64,000 bases of DNA from Chrysophaeum taylorii. Lineage: Eukaryota; Sar; Pelagophyceae; Pelagomonadales; Pelagomonadaceae. The notes under the pieces were generated by a model. The model did no database searches and was not told where the DNA came from. It saw nothing but the letters and a program-made list of their open reading frames with translations. This document shows positions 47,029 to 56,879 of this stretch, piece by piece. The position numbers and the translations under genes were made by a program. The DNA is taken from the NCBI GenBank assembly GCA_029834535.1, contig JAQMWT010000533.1:186001-250000 (forward strand). The letters are read 5' to 3'. The stretch's first letter is position 1; the number at the start of each line of letters is the position of its first letter.

Positions 47029-47285
47029 TAGCAGTCGACTTTTTCAAACTTACAAAAAAAAAACTCAACGCCCGCGCTCGCCTAGCAGTCGACTTTTTCA
47101 AACTTACAAAAAAAAAACTCAACGCCCGCGTTCGCACCCCCCCCGCCCAATGAGCAAGCAGTCTCGACTTTGAAAAACCCCCTTATTAAATAAAACAACA
47201 CTCGACTTTGAAAAAAACGCCCCTCCTCTAAGCCCCGGGACGCACACCCCCCTCTTCGCGGTCGACCTTTAAAACAAACCCTCCA
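47029..47285 (-). repeat. GTCGACTGCTAGGCG / GTCGACCGCGAAGAGG-type family copies, partly tandem
   Basis: Two tandem ~51-bp units (47,029-47,079 and 47,080-47,130) of CGCCTAGCAGTCGAC + TTTTTCAAAC + A-run + CTCAACGCCCGCG. Then diverged copies with CTCGACTTTGAAAAA and finally CCCCCTCTTCGCGGTCGACC-TTTAAA at about 47,247-47,275. Orientation is opposite to the copies at 22.4, 36.2 and 50.5 kb. Confidence 0.8.
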
Positions 47286-47412
47286 GCACCTTCAACCGAC
47301 CTCCTTCTTCTCGCGAATCCTCGTCATCGCATATTCATTCATTCATTCATTATAGCCCCCATCAACAGCCCCGGCGTTAGCCCTTCTGAATTGAAGAAGA
47401 TACGTCGTCGTG

Positions 47413-49056
47413 ATGGAGGAGCCGGACATGGTATCCCAGATAGGCGCGACGCTGTTGCAGCGCGCAGCCGTGAACAACGAGCTGGTGGCAACGGAGAGCG
47501 AGATCGAGGCGTACGCCTCGCGCAACGCGGCGTGCGAAGAGCAGCTCGCCGAGCGCCGCGAGGCGCAGGCCCGCGTCTTCAGTTTTGTCAATACGCGGCT
47601 CCTCGAGAACCACGAGGTCATCACGAGCCTCGAGCAGACGATTCAGGCGGCCGAGGCGAGCGGCGAGGCGGCGCACGCGGCCTTCGACGCGGCCGAGGCC
47701 AAGACCGCGTACGAGACGGCGGCCGAGCTCCTCGAGTACCGGCGGGAGATTGAAGAGTGCGAAGCCGAGGCGCGTGCGCTAAGGGAGTTCGCCCGGGGCC
47801 GCGACGCGCTCGAGGCGGATCTCGTCGCCTTGGAGGCGATGCGCGCCGCGCTCGAGACCGAGACGGATTCGGCGCGCGACGCGTTCGAGAAGCGCTGCGA
47901 ACAGGACCGCTCGTGCCTCGAGCGCGAGGCGGAGAAGGCGGCGTCAACCGCCAAGACGGCGGCGATGGCCGAGGCGACGGCCAAGTTAGACCCCGCGACC
48001 AGGCGCCGTGTCGCCGAGCACCGCAAAATGACGTCAGAGCTCGAGTTGCACGCGCGAGAGACGAACAAACTCGAGATCTCGACGATCGCCAAGGTCGCGG
48101 AAATCGCGAGTCTTCGTCGGCGCCTCGTTAAACTGCGCCGAGCAGGCTACGCCATCGCAAAACGGACCACCGTGCGACGGCGGGTCGAGGCAGGCCTCGC
48201 CGATGGGGATAGAGCGAACTCCAGCATAGTGAACCAAGCGATTCTCGACGCGACCGTCGAGCGCGCCGACAACGACGCATCCATGGTATCGCGCCGCGTG
48301 CCTGACGACGACGACGACGACGACGACGATATGGATGAAGGCGACGAAGAAGACTCCCAATCCAAGCGCGCCGTCGTCGTCGTCGTCAAGCAGCCCGCGC
48401 TCTCGCAGCACGACGTCGAGCGCCTGAACGCGAGAATCCAATACGAGCGCCAGCTCCGCGAGGCTCGGGACGCTGATACCACGCTCGATCGCATGCTCCA
48501 TCTCCAGAGCCCCGAGATTGCCGCCATGCTCCAAGCTGCCAACGACCTCTTTCCGCAAATTGCCGTCAATCACTGGACCGACCTCGACGGGCCCAACGCC
48601 GACGGCGCGCGCGTCGAAAAAAATTACCTCTCGCGCGTCTTTGCCAACCTTCACGCCGCGGGCTTCGGCTACCGCCTCATCCCACATCGACGTCCTCCGG
48701 TCCGAGCCGAGGACTTGACCTTATTGAAGACGACCCGCACCGATGCCACCTCCGAGACCACGAGCGCCTGTGATTCCTGGGAGGACGACGACCGCGATGG
48801 CGACGTCACCGAAACGAGCGCGCTCTCGCCAATGCCCTACTCCTATGGCGGCATCTTATCACCGTACGGCGGCGCCGGCGACTCTTTACACAGTGGCGGC
48901 ACCGCTGGCGACGGTTCTACGGTGCAATTACCGAGGTTGGCGAGCAAGCCGAGCGTTGCCTCGAGCGTCGGAGGGGCCGCTGACGACCCTCCGTCACTCG
49001 CCGATGCCACCGTTGCGTCAACAAAAGGGATACCACCACCTGCCAAATCCAAATAG
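47413..49056 (+). CDS. Coiled-coil protein, possibly basal-body/axoneme type
   Basis: 547 aa from the ATG at 47413 (a GTG precedes). Residues ~20-260 are almost continuous heptad-like Glu/Ala/Arg/Leu sequence (e.g. EIEECEAEARALREFARGRD, RRRVAEHRKMTSELELHARE), a long coiled coil. An Asp-rich stretch at ~300 is encoded by a GAC repeat (48,307-48,330), then a basic KQPALSQHDVERLNARIQYERQ helix. The C-terminal ~150 residues are Pro/Ser/Gly-rich and unrelated. The layout is similar to coiled-coil proteins of cilia and basal bodies (DUF4515/BBOF1-like), but the similarity is only in composition and layout. No membrane segment. Confidence 0.6.
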   Translation: MEEPDMVSQIGATLLQRAAVNNELVATESEIEAYASRNAACEEQLAERREAQARVFSFVNTRLLENHEVITSLEQTIQAAEASGEAAHAAFDAAEAKTAYETAAELLEYRREIEECEAEARALREFARGRDALEADLVALEAMRAALETETDSARDAFEKRCEQDRSCLEREAEKAASTAKTAAMAEATAKLDPATRRRVAEHRKMTSELELHARETNKLEISTIAKVAEIASLRRRLVKLRRAGYAIAKRTTVRRRVEAGLADGDRANSSIVNQAILDATVERADNDASMVSRRVPDDDDDDDDDMDEGDEEDSQSKRAVVVVVKQPALSQHDVERLNARIQYERQLREARDADTTLDRMLHLQSPEIAAMLQAANDLFPQIAVNHWTDLDGPNADGARVEKNYLSRVFANLHAAGFGYRLIPHRRPPVRAEDLTLLKTTRTDATSETTSACDSWEDDDRDGDVTETSALSPMPYSYGGILSPYGGAGDSLHSGGTAGDGSTVQLPRLASKPSVASSVGGAADDPPSLADATVASTKGIPPPAKSK

Positions 49057-50509
49057 GCTATTTATATTTTGCGCTGCTGCTACGGCCTCCCGGGATGATC
49101 TCGATATATGAGCGCGTTCGGTCTTCTTCGAATCCAGGTGGATATCCGCCATCCCCGCAAGTACGCGGCAGCTGCATAATAAAATGCGACTTGTCTACTT
49201 ATCCAAATTTATACGACTCGTCTTCGAGATGATGTGGTCAGATTGCCCCCCCCCCCGTGATCTCCGCAAGGGAGAGAGTTATAGACACTTGTGTGTACCA
49301 GCAGCAACATGCCGCGTGAATCTTAGCGCCTGGCCATCAAACGGACACGTTGAGACGGCCCTTCGCCATCACGGGGAAGCGCTTCCCCTAGCAGGATGCA
49401 CAGCAGACAGCGACGTGATTCATCAAGCGGTATGTATTGGTGTGCTTCGAAGGCTGCTGCTGGCTCACAAATATTATTCTTGCCTAGAGCCTAGAAAGGT
49501 AAGTAAAAGAGGCTTGACTTCGCTTTATTAGGGTCCACGTCGAAGAAGCTTCATCCAACAATGCCGGGAAGAAGAAGACCACCGACCCGCTCGCGGGCAC
49601 CGATTGAAGGATAGCCTTCGGCGATGGGATCCTTGATCGTGGGCGATGGGATCCATGATCGTGCGTTGCACGTACCTCGCCACGATTTTCCCCTCGCGAC
49701 GATGATGATGTGAATGCCAATCGACCACAGGTATACCTCGAGATACGAATGCGCCATGCGCTTAGCCTCGCCACGCGCGTGTTTGCGCCGCCATATCCGC
49801 GCAAATTCCCTCCCTATCATGAAAAATGCGATTAGAGAACATGAGAAAGTTAGTCTCCGACAGTCCATCATCTCGTGGCTGAGGTGGATTATCGAAAAGT
49901 GACCACCCCATTTTTTCGAGGCGAGCCGACAGGAAGGAGGCGGCAACGCCCGGCCCCGAAATTGCACGAGGTCTTCCCGGAGAAAGAACTCCCAACGACT
50001 CGGGCCGACGAGCGGTATTATCGCAGACTCGCAAGCATAGATCCACGCTTGCCTTTATTCCACGCCCATAAGTTCTTGACGAACCTTTCAAGGGCGTCGG
50101 GCGCTCAGAGCAATCAGCTCGGGGCTGCCGCTCTCGAGATGTGCGAGAAATCGGGGATGTGAACGTTGAAAAAGTGCCGGCGAGAGGCTCGCCGGATGTC
50201 GCGAGTGTCTTCGATTATCCAAAGTCGATCAAGCCGGTGCGCCTCTGAGCACCACGTCATCGTCAAAGCCAATGTCAAAAGCATGGAGAGTCGTGATCAA
50301 ATCAAACAGTCAGATCTCGATGCGCATGTCAACTGTTCAGCACTGGAAGGCATAGCGCGCTGCCATGGTATGGCAAAACCAAAACCCTCCGTCATTACTA
50401 GAGATTTGTCGAGTGAGGTGAACGAGAGCCACGCCCGTAGGCTACGGTAGCCACCCCCTGTCGGCGTCCATCGAGGTGCCAAGGCCCAAGGCCGTGTTCG
50501 CAGAGGTAT
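49057..50509. other. Eroded interval, no supported gene
   Basis: Short ORFs on both strands (for example 49,875-50,162 plus, starting at GTG) have protein-like patches such as DYRKVTTPFFRGEPTGR but no recognised family. C-run at 49,248. Probably decayed elements. Confidence 0.4.
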
Positions 50510-50660
50510 TCTCTGTGTCTTTAAAGGTCGACTGCTAAGAGGGGGGTGTGTGTGTGGCGCATGAAGGATGTGGGTGGTTTTGTGGGGTAGGAGGGATGTG
50601 CCTGACGGGCGTCGATAAGTATGCGGGACCTATTCGGGGTCCGTCACACGCGCCCACTGC
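50510..50660 (+). repeat. GTCGACTGCTAAGAGG dispersed repeat, long copy
   Basis: TTTAAAGGTCGACTGCTAAG with a G-run, GTGTGTGTGG, GAAGGATGTGGGTGG, GATGTGCCTGACGGGCG, ATAAGTATGCGGGACCT and TTCGGGGTC. It is colinear with the arms of the 25.9-26.3 kb inverted repeat over ~130 bp. Confidence 0.9.
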
Positions 50661-50784
50661 CGTATACATGCGGGCAAGCTTCGTATGGACGACAGAAATA
50701 TAGCACTCACCGCAAGAAAAGATGAGATGAGGTAAGCTTTAAAAAAAATAAAATAAGAAAAGATGAGATGATGCAGTTGCATGC

Positions 50785-51663
50785 GGCGTGGGCGACCAAG
50801 CTATGGTGCGGCGGCTGCTCGCAAGTGGTTCTGACGTCAACGACGTCGATGACGATGGCGTATCATTGCCGCTAGCTCTAAAGGCCTCGTCACCTTGCTT
50901 TCAGAAGGCGCCAACGAAGACATCTCACAGCTCTACGCCTCATGCGAGACCGGCCACGTCGACGTGGTAACCTTGCTGCCCGCGAACGGTGCTGACATAA
51001 ACCAGGCCGCCAGAGATAATGCTTCGCCGCTTTCCGCGCGAGCAAGAATGGCCACGTCGCCATCGCAAGCCTCTTGCTTTCAGCAGGCGCTAAGGTCTAC
51101 AATGCCTGTGCCAACGACGTCTCGCCGCTTTGCATTTCAAGCCATAACGTCCACGTCGACGTGGTTTCCCTGCTGCTGTGGAATGGGGCAGACAATACCA
51201 GGTAAAGGATGGTCTCTCGCCGCTCTACGCCCCATGCCAGAACGGCCGTGGTAACCTTGCTGCTCGAGAAGGGTGCTGATTTCAACCAGGCAAAAAACGA
51301 TGGTTCTTCGCCGCTGATAATCACGAGCCAAAACAACCACGTCGACTTGGCAAGCGTGCTGCTCACGAACGGCGCTGACGTCAACCAGACGATCGGAGAT
51401 GGCACATCGACAATGATCATCGCAAGCCAGAACGGCTACCTTCCTCTCGCATGCCTCTTGCTTTCACGCTATTGATCACGCCACTTACAGAGGATTTTGC
51501 GGCCTCGCGCCGCGCACCCTCGTAAGCTATCACGGTCATGTCATTATCGTCCGGTTGTTGATTCAACACGGCGCTGACACCCGCCGCTTGATTTTCAACG
51601 GCGAGACGGCCAAAACTGTGGCGCGCCTGCGTGGCCACGACCCGTTGTACGGCTACTCATGAT
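50785..51663 (+). pseudogene. Ankyrin-repeat gene remnant
   Basis: Successive ankyrin repeats can be read in at least three frames: MVRRLLASGSDVNDVDDDG, then SCETGHVDVVTLLPANGADI, then VVTLLLEKGADFNQAKNDGS, NHVDLASVLLTNGADVNQ, and finally VRLLIQHGADTRRLIFNGET near 51,560-51,620, ending in a stop at 51,661-51,663. Frame changes at about 50,890, 51,030-51,200 and 51,470 show that the gene is broken, though frameshift sequencing errors cannot be excluded. Ankyrin repeats mediate protein binding; the original role is unknown. Confidence 0.75.
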
Positions 51664-52059
51664 AACCCCCTGTGTCCGCGACAAAGTCCTCATCGAATCT
51701 TCTGATATCGACCTTGTAGTTAGGGGAGAGCGGCGCACAACGAGGAAGTGTCCACGCTGCAGTCGACGCGTGTACACCAGCGAATACTAGTGTGGCCGTG
51801 GTTTTCTACCGAATAAGTGCACTTTGTAATACGTCGAAAATATCGAATGACAATCAATAATAATAGCTCAAGACGCGCTCGTTTTGTTGTTCCCACCATG
51901 CTCCTCACTGCACTTCCGCCTCTTCCTGCCTTCTCCCGTCTGCTTCGCCTTTTTGCTCCCTCCATCGCCGTCCTCTGCGGTCGTCTTTGGTCTTCTCTCC
52001 TATATAGTGTTTCTCTTCGTCTGAGCGATCATCGATTTTGGCTCTCTCTGACCCTGGGA

Positions 52060-52135
52060 GTCCTAACTACTAATCGACAGATGTTTGTCTGTCTGTCTGT
52101 TTGTCTGTCTGTTTGTCCCTCGATTTAGGGTAAGG
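52060..52135 (+). repeat. Helitron-flank unit with CTGT microsatellite
   Basis: CCTAACTACTAATCGACAGA then (CTGT)n with TTTG variants, then CCCTCGATTTAGGGTAAGGA. The same unit lies at 53,095-53,170 and, inverted, at 27,765-27,845 and partly at 26,125-26,150. Confidence 0.9.
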
Positions 52136-52760
52136 ATCATGTGGGCCCACGAGCCACACATTGATCCTCCAAGCCGTCTACGGCGACCTCGCAGACTATT
52201 TCCACGACCCGCGGCGGCTCTTTCAGCGCGCCATTCTCACGCCCCGTCGAAACGATGTTGTCGATGCTGACAACGCGCGCATGACCGCGGCCTTTTTTTC
52301 CCGGAGACGAGGCGTCGGAGTTCTTTTCGGCAGACTAGGTTGGGTCGGAAGACGACGCCTCGCTCTCAAGAGTCGAGTTTTGAACTCCCTGACAACCAAC
52401 GGCATGCTGACTTTGATCGCGAGCTTAAAGTCTTCGCAACCTCGACCCGTCGCACGGCCACTGCAACGGTACCAGATACATGATCGATCGTGTCGTTGTC
52501 ACCGAGGCTCCTCCAACCTGTATCCCGTAAGGCCCGCCGACGCCAAACGATCACCAAGAGCCAGGGCCAGACGCCCCGCGAGGTCGGCGTCCTCTTGGCG
52601 AAGCCCGTCTTCTGCCACGTCCAGCTCTACGTGGCTCTCTGTCGATCGGCAACCCCGAGGATATCCTCTTCTGAGTCGACGACTCCACCCTACCCCACAC
52701 GTGCTGCGCAATACCGATAAGCCCCCTCCCGGCGTGTACACGCGCAGTGTAGTTGAACTT
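52136..52760 (+). pseudogene. Helitron helicase C-terminal fragment, copy 2
   Basis: ILQAVYGDLADYFHDPRRLF, RAILTPRRNDVVDADNARM, then (other frames) a SHGHCNGTRYMIDRVVV block and GQTPREVGVLLAKPVFCHVQLYVAL. The order is that of the last motifs of Helitron/Pif1 helicases. The TINKSQGQT motif is altered here (an ITKSQGQT reading). Near-identical to copies 1 and 3; frame changes occur at the same places, so the family was already dead or frameshifted before duplication. Confidence 0.8.
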
Positions 52761-53094
52761 ACTGGGACCAGGTGAACTTACTGGGGTTTGAGATTGGGAC
52801 TAGGTGAACTTAGTGACCAGGTGAACTTACTGGGACCAAGTGAACTTACTGGGGTTTTTAGAGTGAACGCAAAGGCTAGCGGCGTGTACGGATCAAGGCG
52901 GCTTAGATTGGCGGAGGTGAGAGCGACGAGCTCGAAGGAGAGTGGGGTGAGTGGATGTGAGCACGAGTGGGCTTACGCCGAACTTACTGGGGTTAGAGAT
53001 TGGGACTAGGTGAACTTACTGGGACCAGGTGAACTTACTGGGGTTAGAGATTGGGACCAGGTGAACTTACTGGCGAACTTACTGGCCTGCACTT
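52761..53094 (+). repeat. AGGTGAACTTACTGGGACC minisatellite, copy 2
   Basis: Tandem ~19-bp units with interspersed TTTAGAGATTGGGACTAGG and an embedded unique block (about 52,865-52,980) shared with the two other arrays. Confidence 0.9.
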
Positions 53095-53164
53095 GTCCTA
53101 ACTACTAATCGACAGATGTTTGTCTGTTTGTCTGTCTGTCTGTTTGTCCCTCGATGTAGGGTAA

Positions 53165-53790
53165 GGATCAGGTAGGCGCGAGAGCCAGACAGTGATCCTC
53201 CAAGCCGTCTACGGCAACCTCGCAGACTATTTCCACGACCCGCGGCGGCTCTTTCAGCGCGCCATTCTCACGCCCCGTCGAAACGATGTTGTCGATGCTG
53301 ACAACGCGCGCATGACCGCGGCCTTTTTTCCCCGGAGACGAGGCGTCGGAGTTCTTTTCGGCTGACTAGGCTGGGTCGGAAGACGACGCCTCGCTCTTTA
53401 CAGTCGAGTTTTCAACTCCCTGACAACCAACGGCATGTTGACTTTGATCGCGAGCTTAATGTCTTCGCAACCTCGACCCGTCGCACGGCCACTGCAACGG
53501 TACCAGATACATGATGGATCGTGTCGTTGTCACCGAGGCTCCTCCAACCTGTATCCCTTAAGGCCGGCCTACGCCAAACGATCAACAAGAGCCAGGGCCA
53601 GACGCCCCGCGAGGTCGGCGTCCTCTTTCCCAAGCCCGTCTTCTGCCACGTCCAGCTCTACGTGGCTCTCTGTCGATCGGCAACCCCGAGGATATCCTCT
53701 TCTGGGTCGACGACTCCACCCTACCCCACACGTGCTGCGCAATACCGATAAGCCCCCTCCCGGCGTCTACACGCGCACTGTAGGTGAACT
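53165..53790 (+). pseudogene. Helitron helicase C-terminal fragment, copy 3
   Basis: Same organisation as copy 2, starting VILQAVYGNLADYFHDPRR, with RAILTPRRNDVVDADNARM, GHCNGTRYMMDRVVVT and QTINKSQGQTPREVGVLF...VFCHVQLYVALCR. It is preceded by its own CTGT unit (53,095-53,170). Arranged in tandem with copy 2, about 1.03 kb apart. Confidence 0.8.
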
Positions 53791-54135
53791 TACTGGGACC
53801 AGGTGAACTTACTGGAACCAGGTGAACTTACTGGGGTTAGAGATTGGGATTAGGTGAACTTAGTGACCAGGTGAACTTACTGAGACCAAGTGCAAACTTA
53901 CTGGGGCTTTTAGAATAAACTCAAAGCTTAGCGGCGTGTGCGGATCAAAGCAGCTTAGATTGGCGGGGGTGAGAGCGACGAGCTCAAAGGAGAGTGGGGT
54001 GAGTGGGTGTGGGTTTACGCCGAACTATAGAGATTGGGTTTACGCCGAATTTACTGGGGTTAGAGATTGGGACTAGGTGAACTTAATGGGGTGAAAATGC
54101 TGGGGTTAGAGATTGGGACTAGGTGAACTTACTGG
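53775..54135 (+). repeat. AGGTGAACTTACTGGGACC minisatellite, copy 3
   Basis: Same units as at 52.76-53.09 kb. The array ends at CTGGCCTGCACTTGTAC, where LINE-like sequence shared with 61.4 kb begins shortly afterwards (about 54,178). Confidence 0.9.
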
Positions 54136-54177
54136 CCTGCACTTGTACATTTATAACCACAACTATAATACGGGATA

Positions 54178-55440
54178 CCATACCCGCCACCACAACCTTG
54201 CATCCCACATCTTCGACTCTCCCCCGGACTTTGGGCACCTACCCTGCGACTGTCGCCGCCTCTTTTCTACGAGGGCCGTGCATCGTTCTGCGCGTGATGG
54301 CTGTGGTGCTCGACCGCCCACCGACCATCTCGACGTGGCCAGCGACGGGTCCGTGTCCAGAGCTGAGAGCGGAACTGCTGTGGCCATTTCGATCCCGTCG
54401 CCCCGCGCCTCTACATTTTTGCTTTGCGGGTCACTCCCGGCCCTGGAGCTCTATCTGCGTATCGCGCTGAGGTCGTGGGCATCCATGCCGCACAAGCAGG
54501 CCTCTCGCAGCGCGTGCCAGTCACATCCGGCGATATCTGGTATGAGAATGCGCACTTGATTCCGCGCCTAGCGGCACGTTTTGGTTCATTTGACCTCGCG
54601 TGGGTGCGTGGCCACCCCGAACGCCGCAGATTCTCTTTCCAGTTCACCTTTGTCGAGTCTCTCCAATATTGAGCCGATGGCCTTGCGGCGCGAACTCCGT
54701 GTGGGTGCGGATGACCCTTCTTGCACACGTTTCTGCCATGGTCGGCGTTGGTTTGTCACCTTCCTGCGGCGCCGTCTGTTTGATGGGGTTTGCTTCACTT
54801 CGCTGACGCAGCTTGGCGTTGCGCGCCTTCGTGCATATGAGCCTGCGGATGTCGATCTTCTCACTTTGCTCGTCCGGACTTCTTTCGTCGGCCCGTGCAT
54901 GTCACTCATGGCGCGTGCCATGTAGCTTAAGTTCCTCATGGCGCAATTAGCCAACCGAGAGCGCTCTGTTGCCTGGGGGTTTGTTGTCCCTGATCACAAG
55001 TGTCGCTGTTGTCGCCGCGCTGGTTCTTCCGAGGCGCCTGACCATCCTCTGACTACGTGCCTACATCACACTTTGCGAGGCAGAGTTATGTGGCTACTCT
55101 GCTGCTCCATGCTCTCGTACTTGCGAGCAAGACTTTACAGCAATGGCGGACTTCCTGTCTCTCTGCTTCACAAACTACCCTTACTCTTGATTACGGCCGC
55201 GACGTTCGTCTGCTCTTCCCGTTGCAAATGGCACCGACGCTGCTTACAACTCCGTGCGCGGTCGTTTGCCGGTGGAGCTTATTGACATCCTTATTGCTTG
55301 TGACGTTGATGCTACTACCGTGTGGTTACCTTGTATTCTCGTGACATTCGGCCGCCTCGCCCGGATAAAATGATGCTTGCTTACTATAATAAGAAGAACA
55401 GGCAGAAATCGAGAAAGACTGAACAAGCACATCCACAGTG
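54178..55440 (+). pseudogene. LINE-like retroelement 3' part (RNase H-like and Cys/His C-terminus), copy 1
   Basis: Frames contain YRAEVVGIHAAQAGL, VTSGDIWYENAHL, then FDLAWVRGHPERR, which fits the RNase H C-terminal (W-V-x-G-H) motif, and further on ADGLAA in an alternative frame. About 55,000-55,070 encodes KCRCCRRAGSSEAPDHPLTTC, split by the CxxC...H...C pattern common at the C-terminus of non-LTR retrotransposons. RLPVELIDILIACDVDATTV follows near 55,255-55,315. Stops and frame changes occur, including one right after FVESLQY. The segment is duplicated at 61.4-62.66 kb (+) and, more diverged, at 57.4-59 kb (-). Confidence 0.65.
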
Positions 55441-56778
55441 CAGTGGACCCTATACGCGGGTAGTTAGTTGGGCCCTATATCGGGTAGCCAAGATTCGGTT
55501 GAGGTTCAAGATCGGGCGAATTTTTAACCCTTGTCCCAAAGATCGCGTTGAGAAGCGTGCGAAGCACAAACAAAAAGCATGTTCTCCAAGGTCGTTGTCG
55601 CGCTTTGCCTCACGTCGGCTGCTGCCTTCGCGCCCGTGGCCACCCACGCAGCCCCCAAGACCGTCGTCAAGGCCTTCGAGACCGAGCTCGGCGTCCAGGC
55701 CCCGCTCGGCTTCTTTGACCCTCTCGGCCTCCTTGCGGATGCCGACCAGGAGAAATTCGAGCGCCTCCGCTACGTCGAGATCAAGCACGGCCGCATCTCG
55801 ATGCTTGCCGTCCTCGGCCAGATCGTGACCAAGGCGGGGATCTTCCTCCCGGGTACCATCGACTACTCGGGCACCAAGTTCTCCGACGTCCCCACCGGCT
55901 TCGGTGCATTCTCCGCGATCCAACCGGCCGGCATCGCCCAGATCGTCGCCTTCGTCGGCTTCCTCGAGCTCTTCGTGATGAAGGACTCGGCCAACGGCGC
56001 CGCTCCCGGCGAGTTCCCGGGCGACTTCCGCAACGGCGCGCTGGACTTTGGCTGGGACACATTCTCGGCTGAGGAGAAGCTGAGCAAACGTGCGATCGAG
56101 CTCAACAACGGCCGCGCTGCCATGATGGGCATCCTCGCGCTTATGGTCCACGAGGAGCTCGGTGTTTCCCTCTGGCCGGGCGGCATCTAAGTGCAATCAC
56201 AGTGTCGCTGCGGCCGCGACGGCCGCGCCTTTTTCTTGCACATGAACCCAAGAGGATGACATGAACCGAGGTAGATAAACAATGACGTGGGTCATATCTC
56301 TAGCCGCGCTTCGTCAAGGTAGCGCGACAAAGTCGAATTTCCTGGTGAAGAGGGGGGATGACTAGGATGTGCGCAGTACGACAAGCTCATCTCGTTCGGA
56401 GATTAGACAAATTAGGCGAACCGGAAAATGCTATAAGAGATTACTGCATGGTGTCGCAAAGACAACAAGCGTGATTGGATGGCGCTGTGAGCCTACTGCA
56501 GCAAACTGCGGTATGGGATCGTAGCGCGGCAATGCGCTTTGCGCTTTTTTGCTTCTGCCTTCGCTGTCCTCTCTGGTTTTCGTCCTTTCTTCCTCCTCCT
56601 CTGCGCCCATCCACTCTGACCTTTTTCGAGCATGGGATTTGCTCACAATAACATGAAAATGATAGGTACCTCCTTTGCATTACACTCCTCTATCACGTGC
56701 CACCTTCAGCCCCTCTCCGTCGACTTCCCTTCCGCAATTCTGCCTTCTGGCTCTTTGAGCCTGGCAGATGCTCTTTTC
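54260..56778 (+). repeat. Left copy of a >=2.5-kb direct repeat (partner 61,482-64,000)
   Basis: Constant offset of 7,222 bp to the partner, which runs into the window end. From 54,260 to the FCP stop codon (56,190) only a few substitutions are visible (for example near 54,463 and 54,566). Downstream of the stop, differences become frequent. Confidence 0.95.
55579..56190 (+). CDS. Fucoxanthin chlorophyll a/c-binding protein, copy 1
   Basis: 203 aa, intronless. N-terminal MFSKVVVALCLTSAAAFAPV is a signal peptide with the AFAP cleavage motif that directs proteins into complex red-type plastids. The mature part has LHC helix 1 (ERLRYVEIKHGRISMLAVLG with the chlorophyll-binding Glu and His/Arg), a middle helix (AQIVAFVGFLELFVMK) and helix 3 (ELNNGRAAMMGILALMVHEE). 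It is an antenna protein of the thylakoid membrane binding chlorophyll a/c and fucoxanthin, and its length is normal for FCP/Lhcf or Lhcr-like proteins. The encoded protein is identical in all three copies in the window. The ORF on the opposite strand is a shadow. It sits 3' of a LINE fragment. Confidence 0.95.
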   Translation: MFSKVVVALCLTSAAAFAPVATHAAPKTVVKAFETELGVQAPLGFFDPLGLLADADQEKFERLRYVEIKHGRISMLAVLGQIVTKAGIFLPGTIDYSGTKFSDVPTGFGAFSAIQPAGIAQIVAFVGFLELFVMKDSANGAAPGEFPGDFRNGALDFGWDTFSAEEKLSKRAIELNNGRAAMMGILALMVHEELGVSLWPGGI

Positions 56779-56860
56779 TCTTTCTCTGCGATCATCCATT
56801 CTGGCTCTTCGATCCTGGGAGTTGCTTACCATAAATAAAAACTGGCTTCGAGCCTAGGTA
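56191..56860 (+). repeat. FCP 3' flank containing two or three units of the CCTGGGAGTTGCTTACCAT repeat
   Basis: A GC-rich palindrome-like CGCTGCGGCCGCGACGGCCG lies just after the stop. Further on, pyrimidine-rich tracts with repeated CCATTCTGGCTCTT - CCTGGGAGTTGCTTACCAT-like sequence. Shared with the other two FCP loci and loosely with 9.6 and 51.9 kb. Confidence 0.7.
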
Positions 56861-56879
56861 GGAGTTCCTACCCACAAGA

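Noticed and set aside
55450-56196. 248-aa minus-strand ORF opposite FCP copy 1 (also at 62,672 and opposite copy 2)
   Set aside because: Antisense of the FCP coding sequence, conserved only because the sense strand is.
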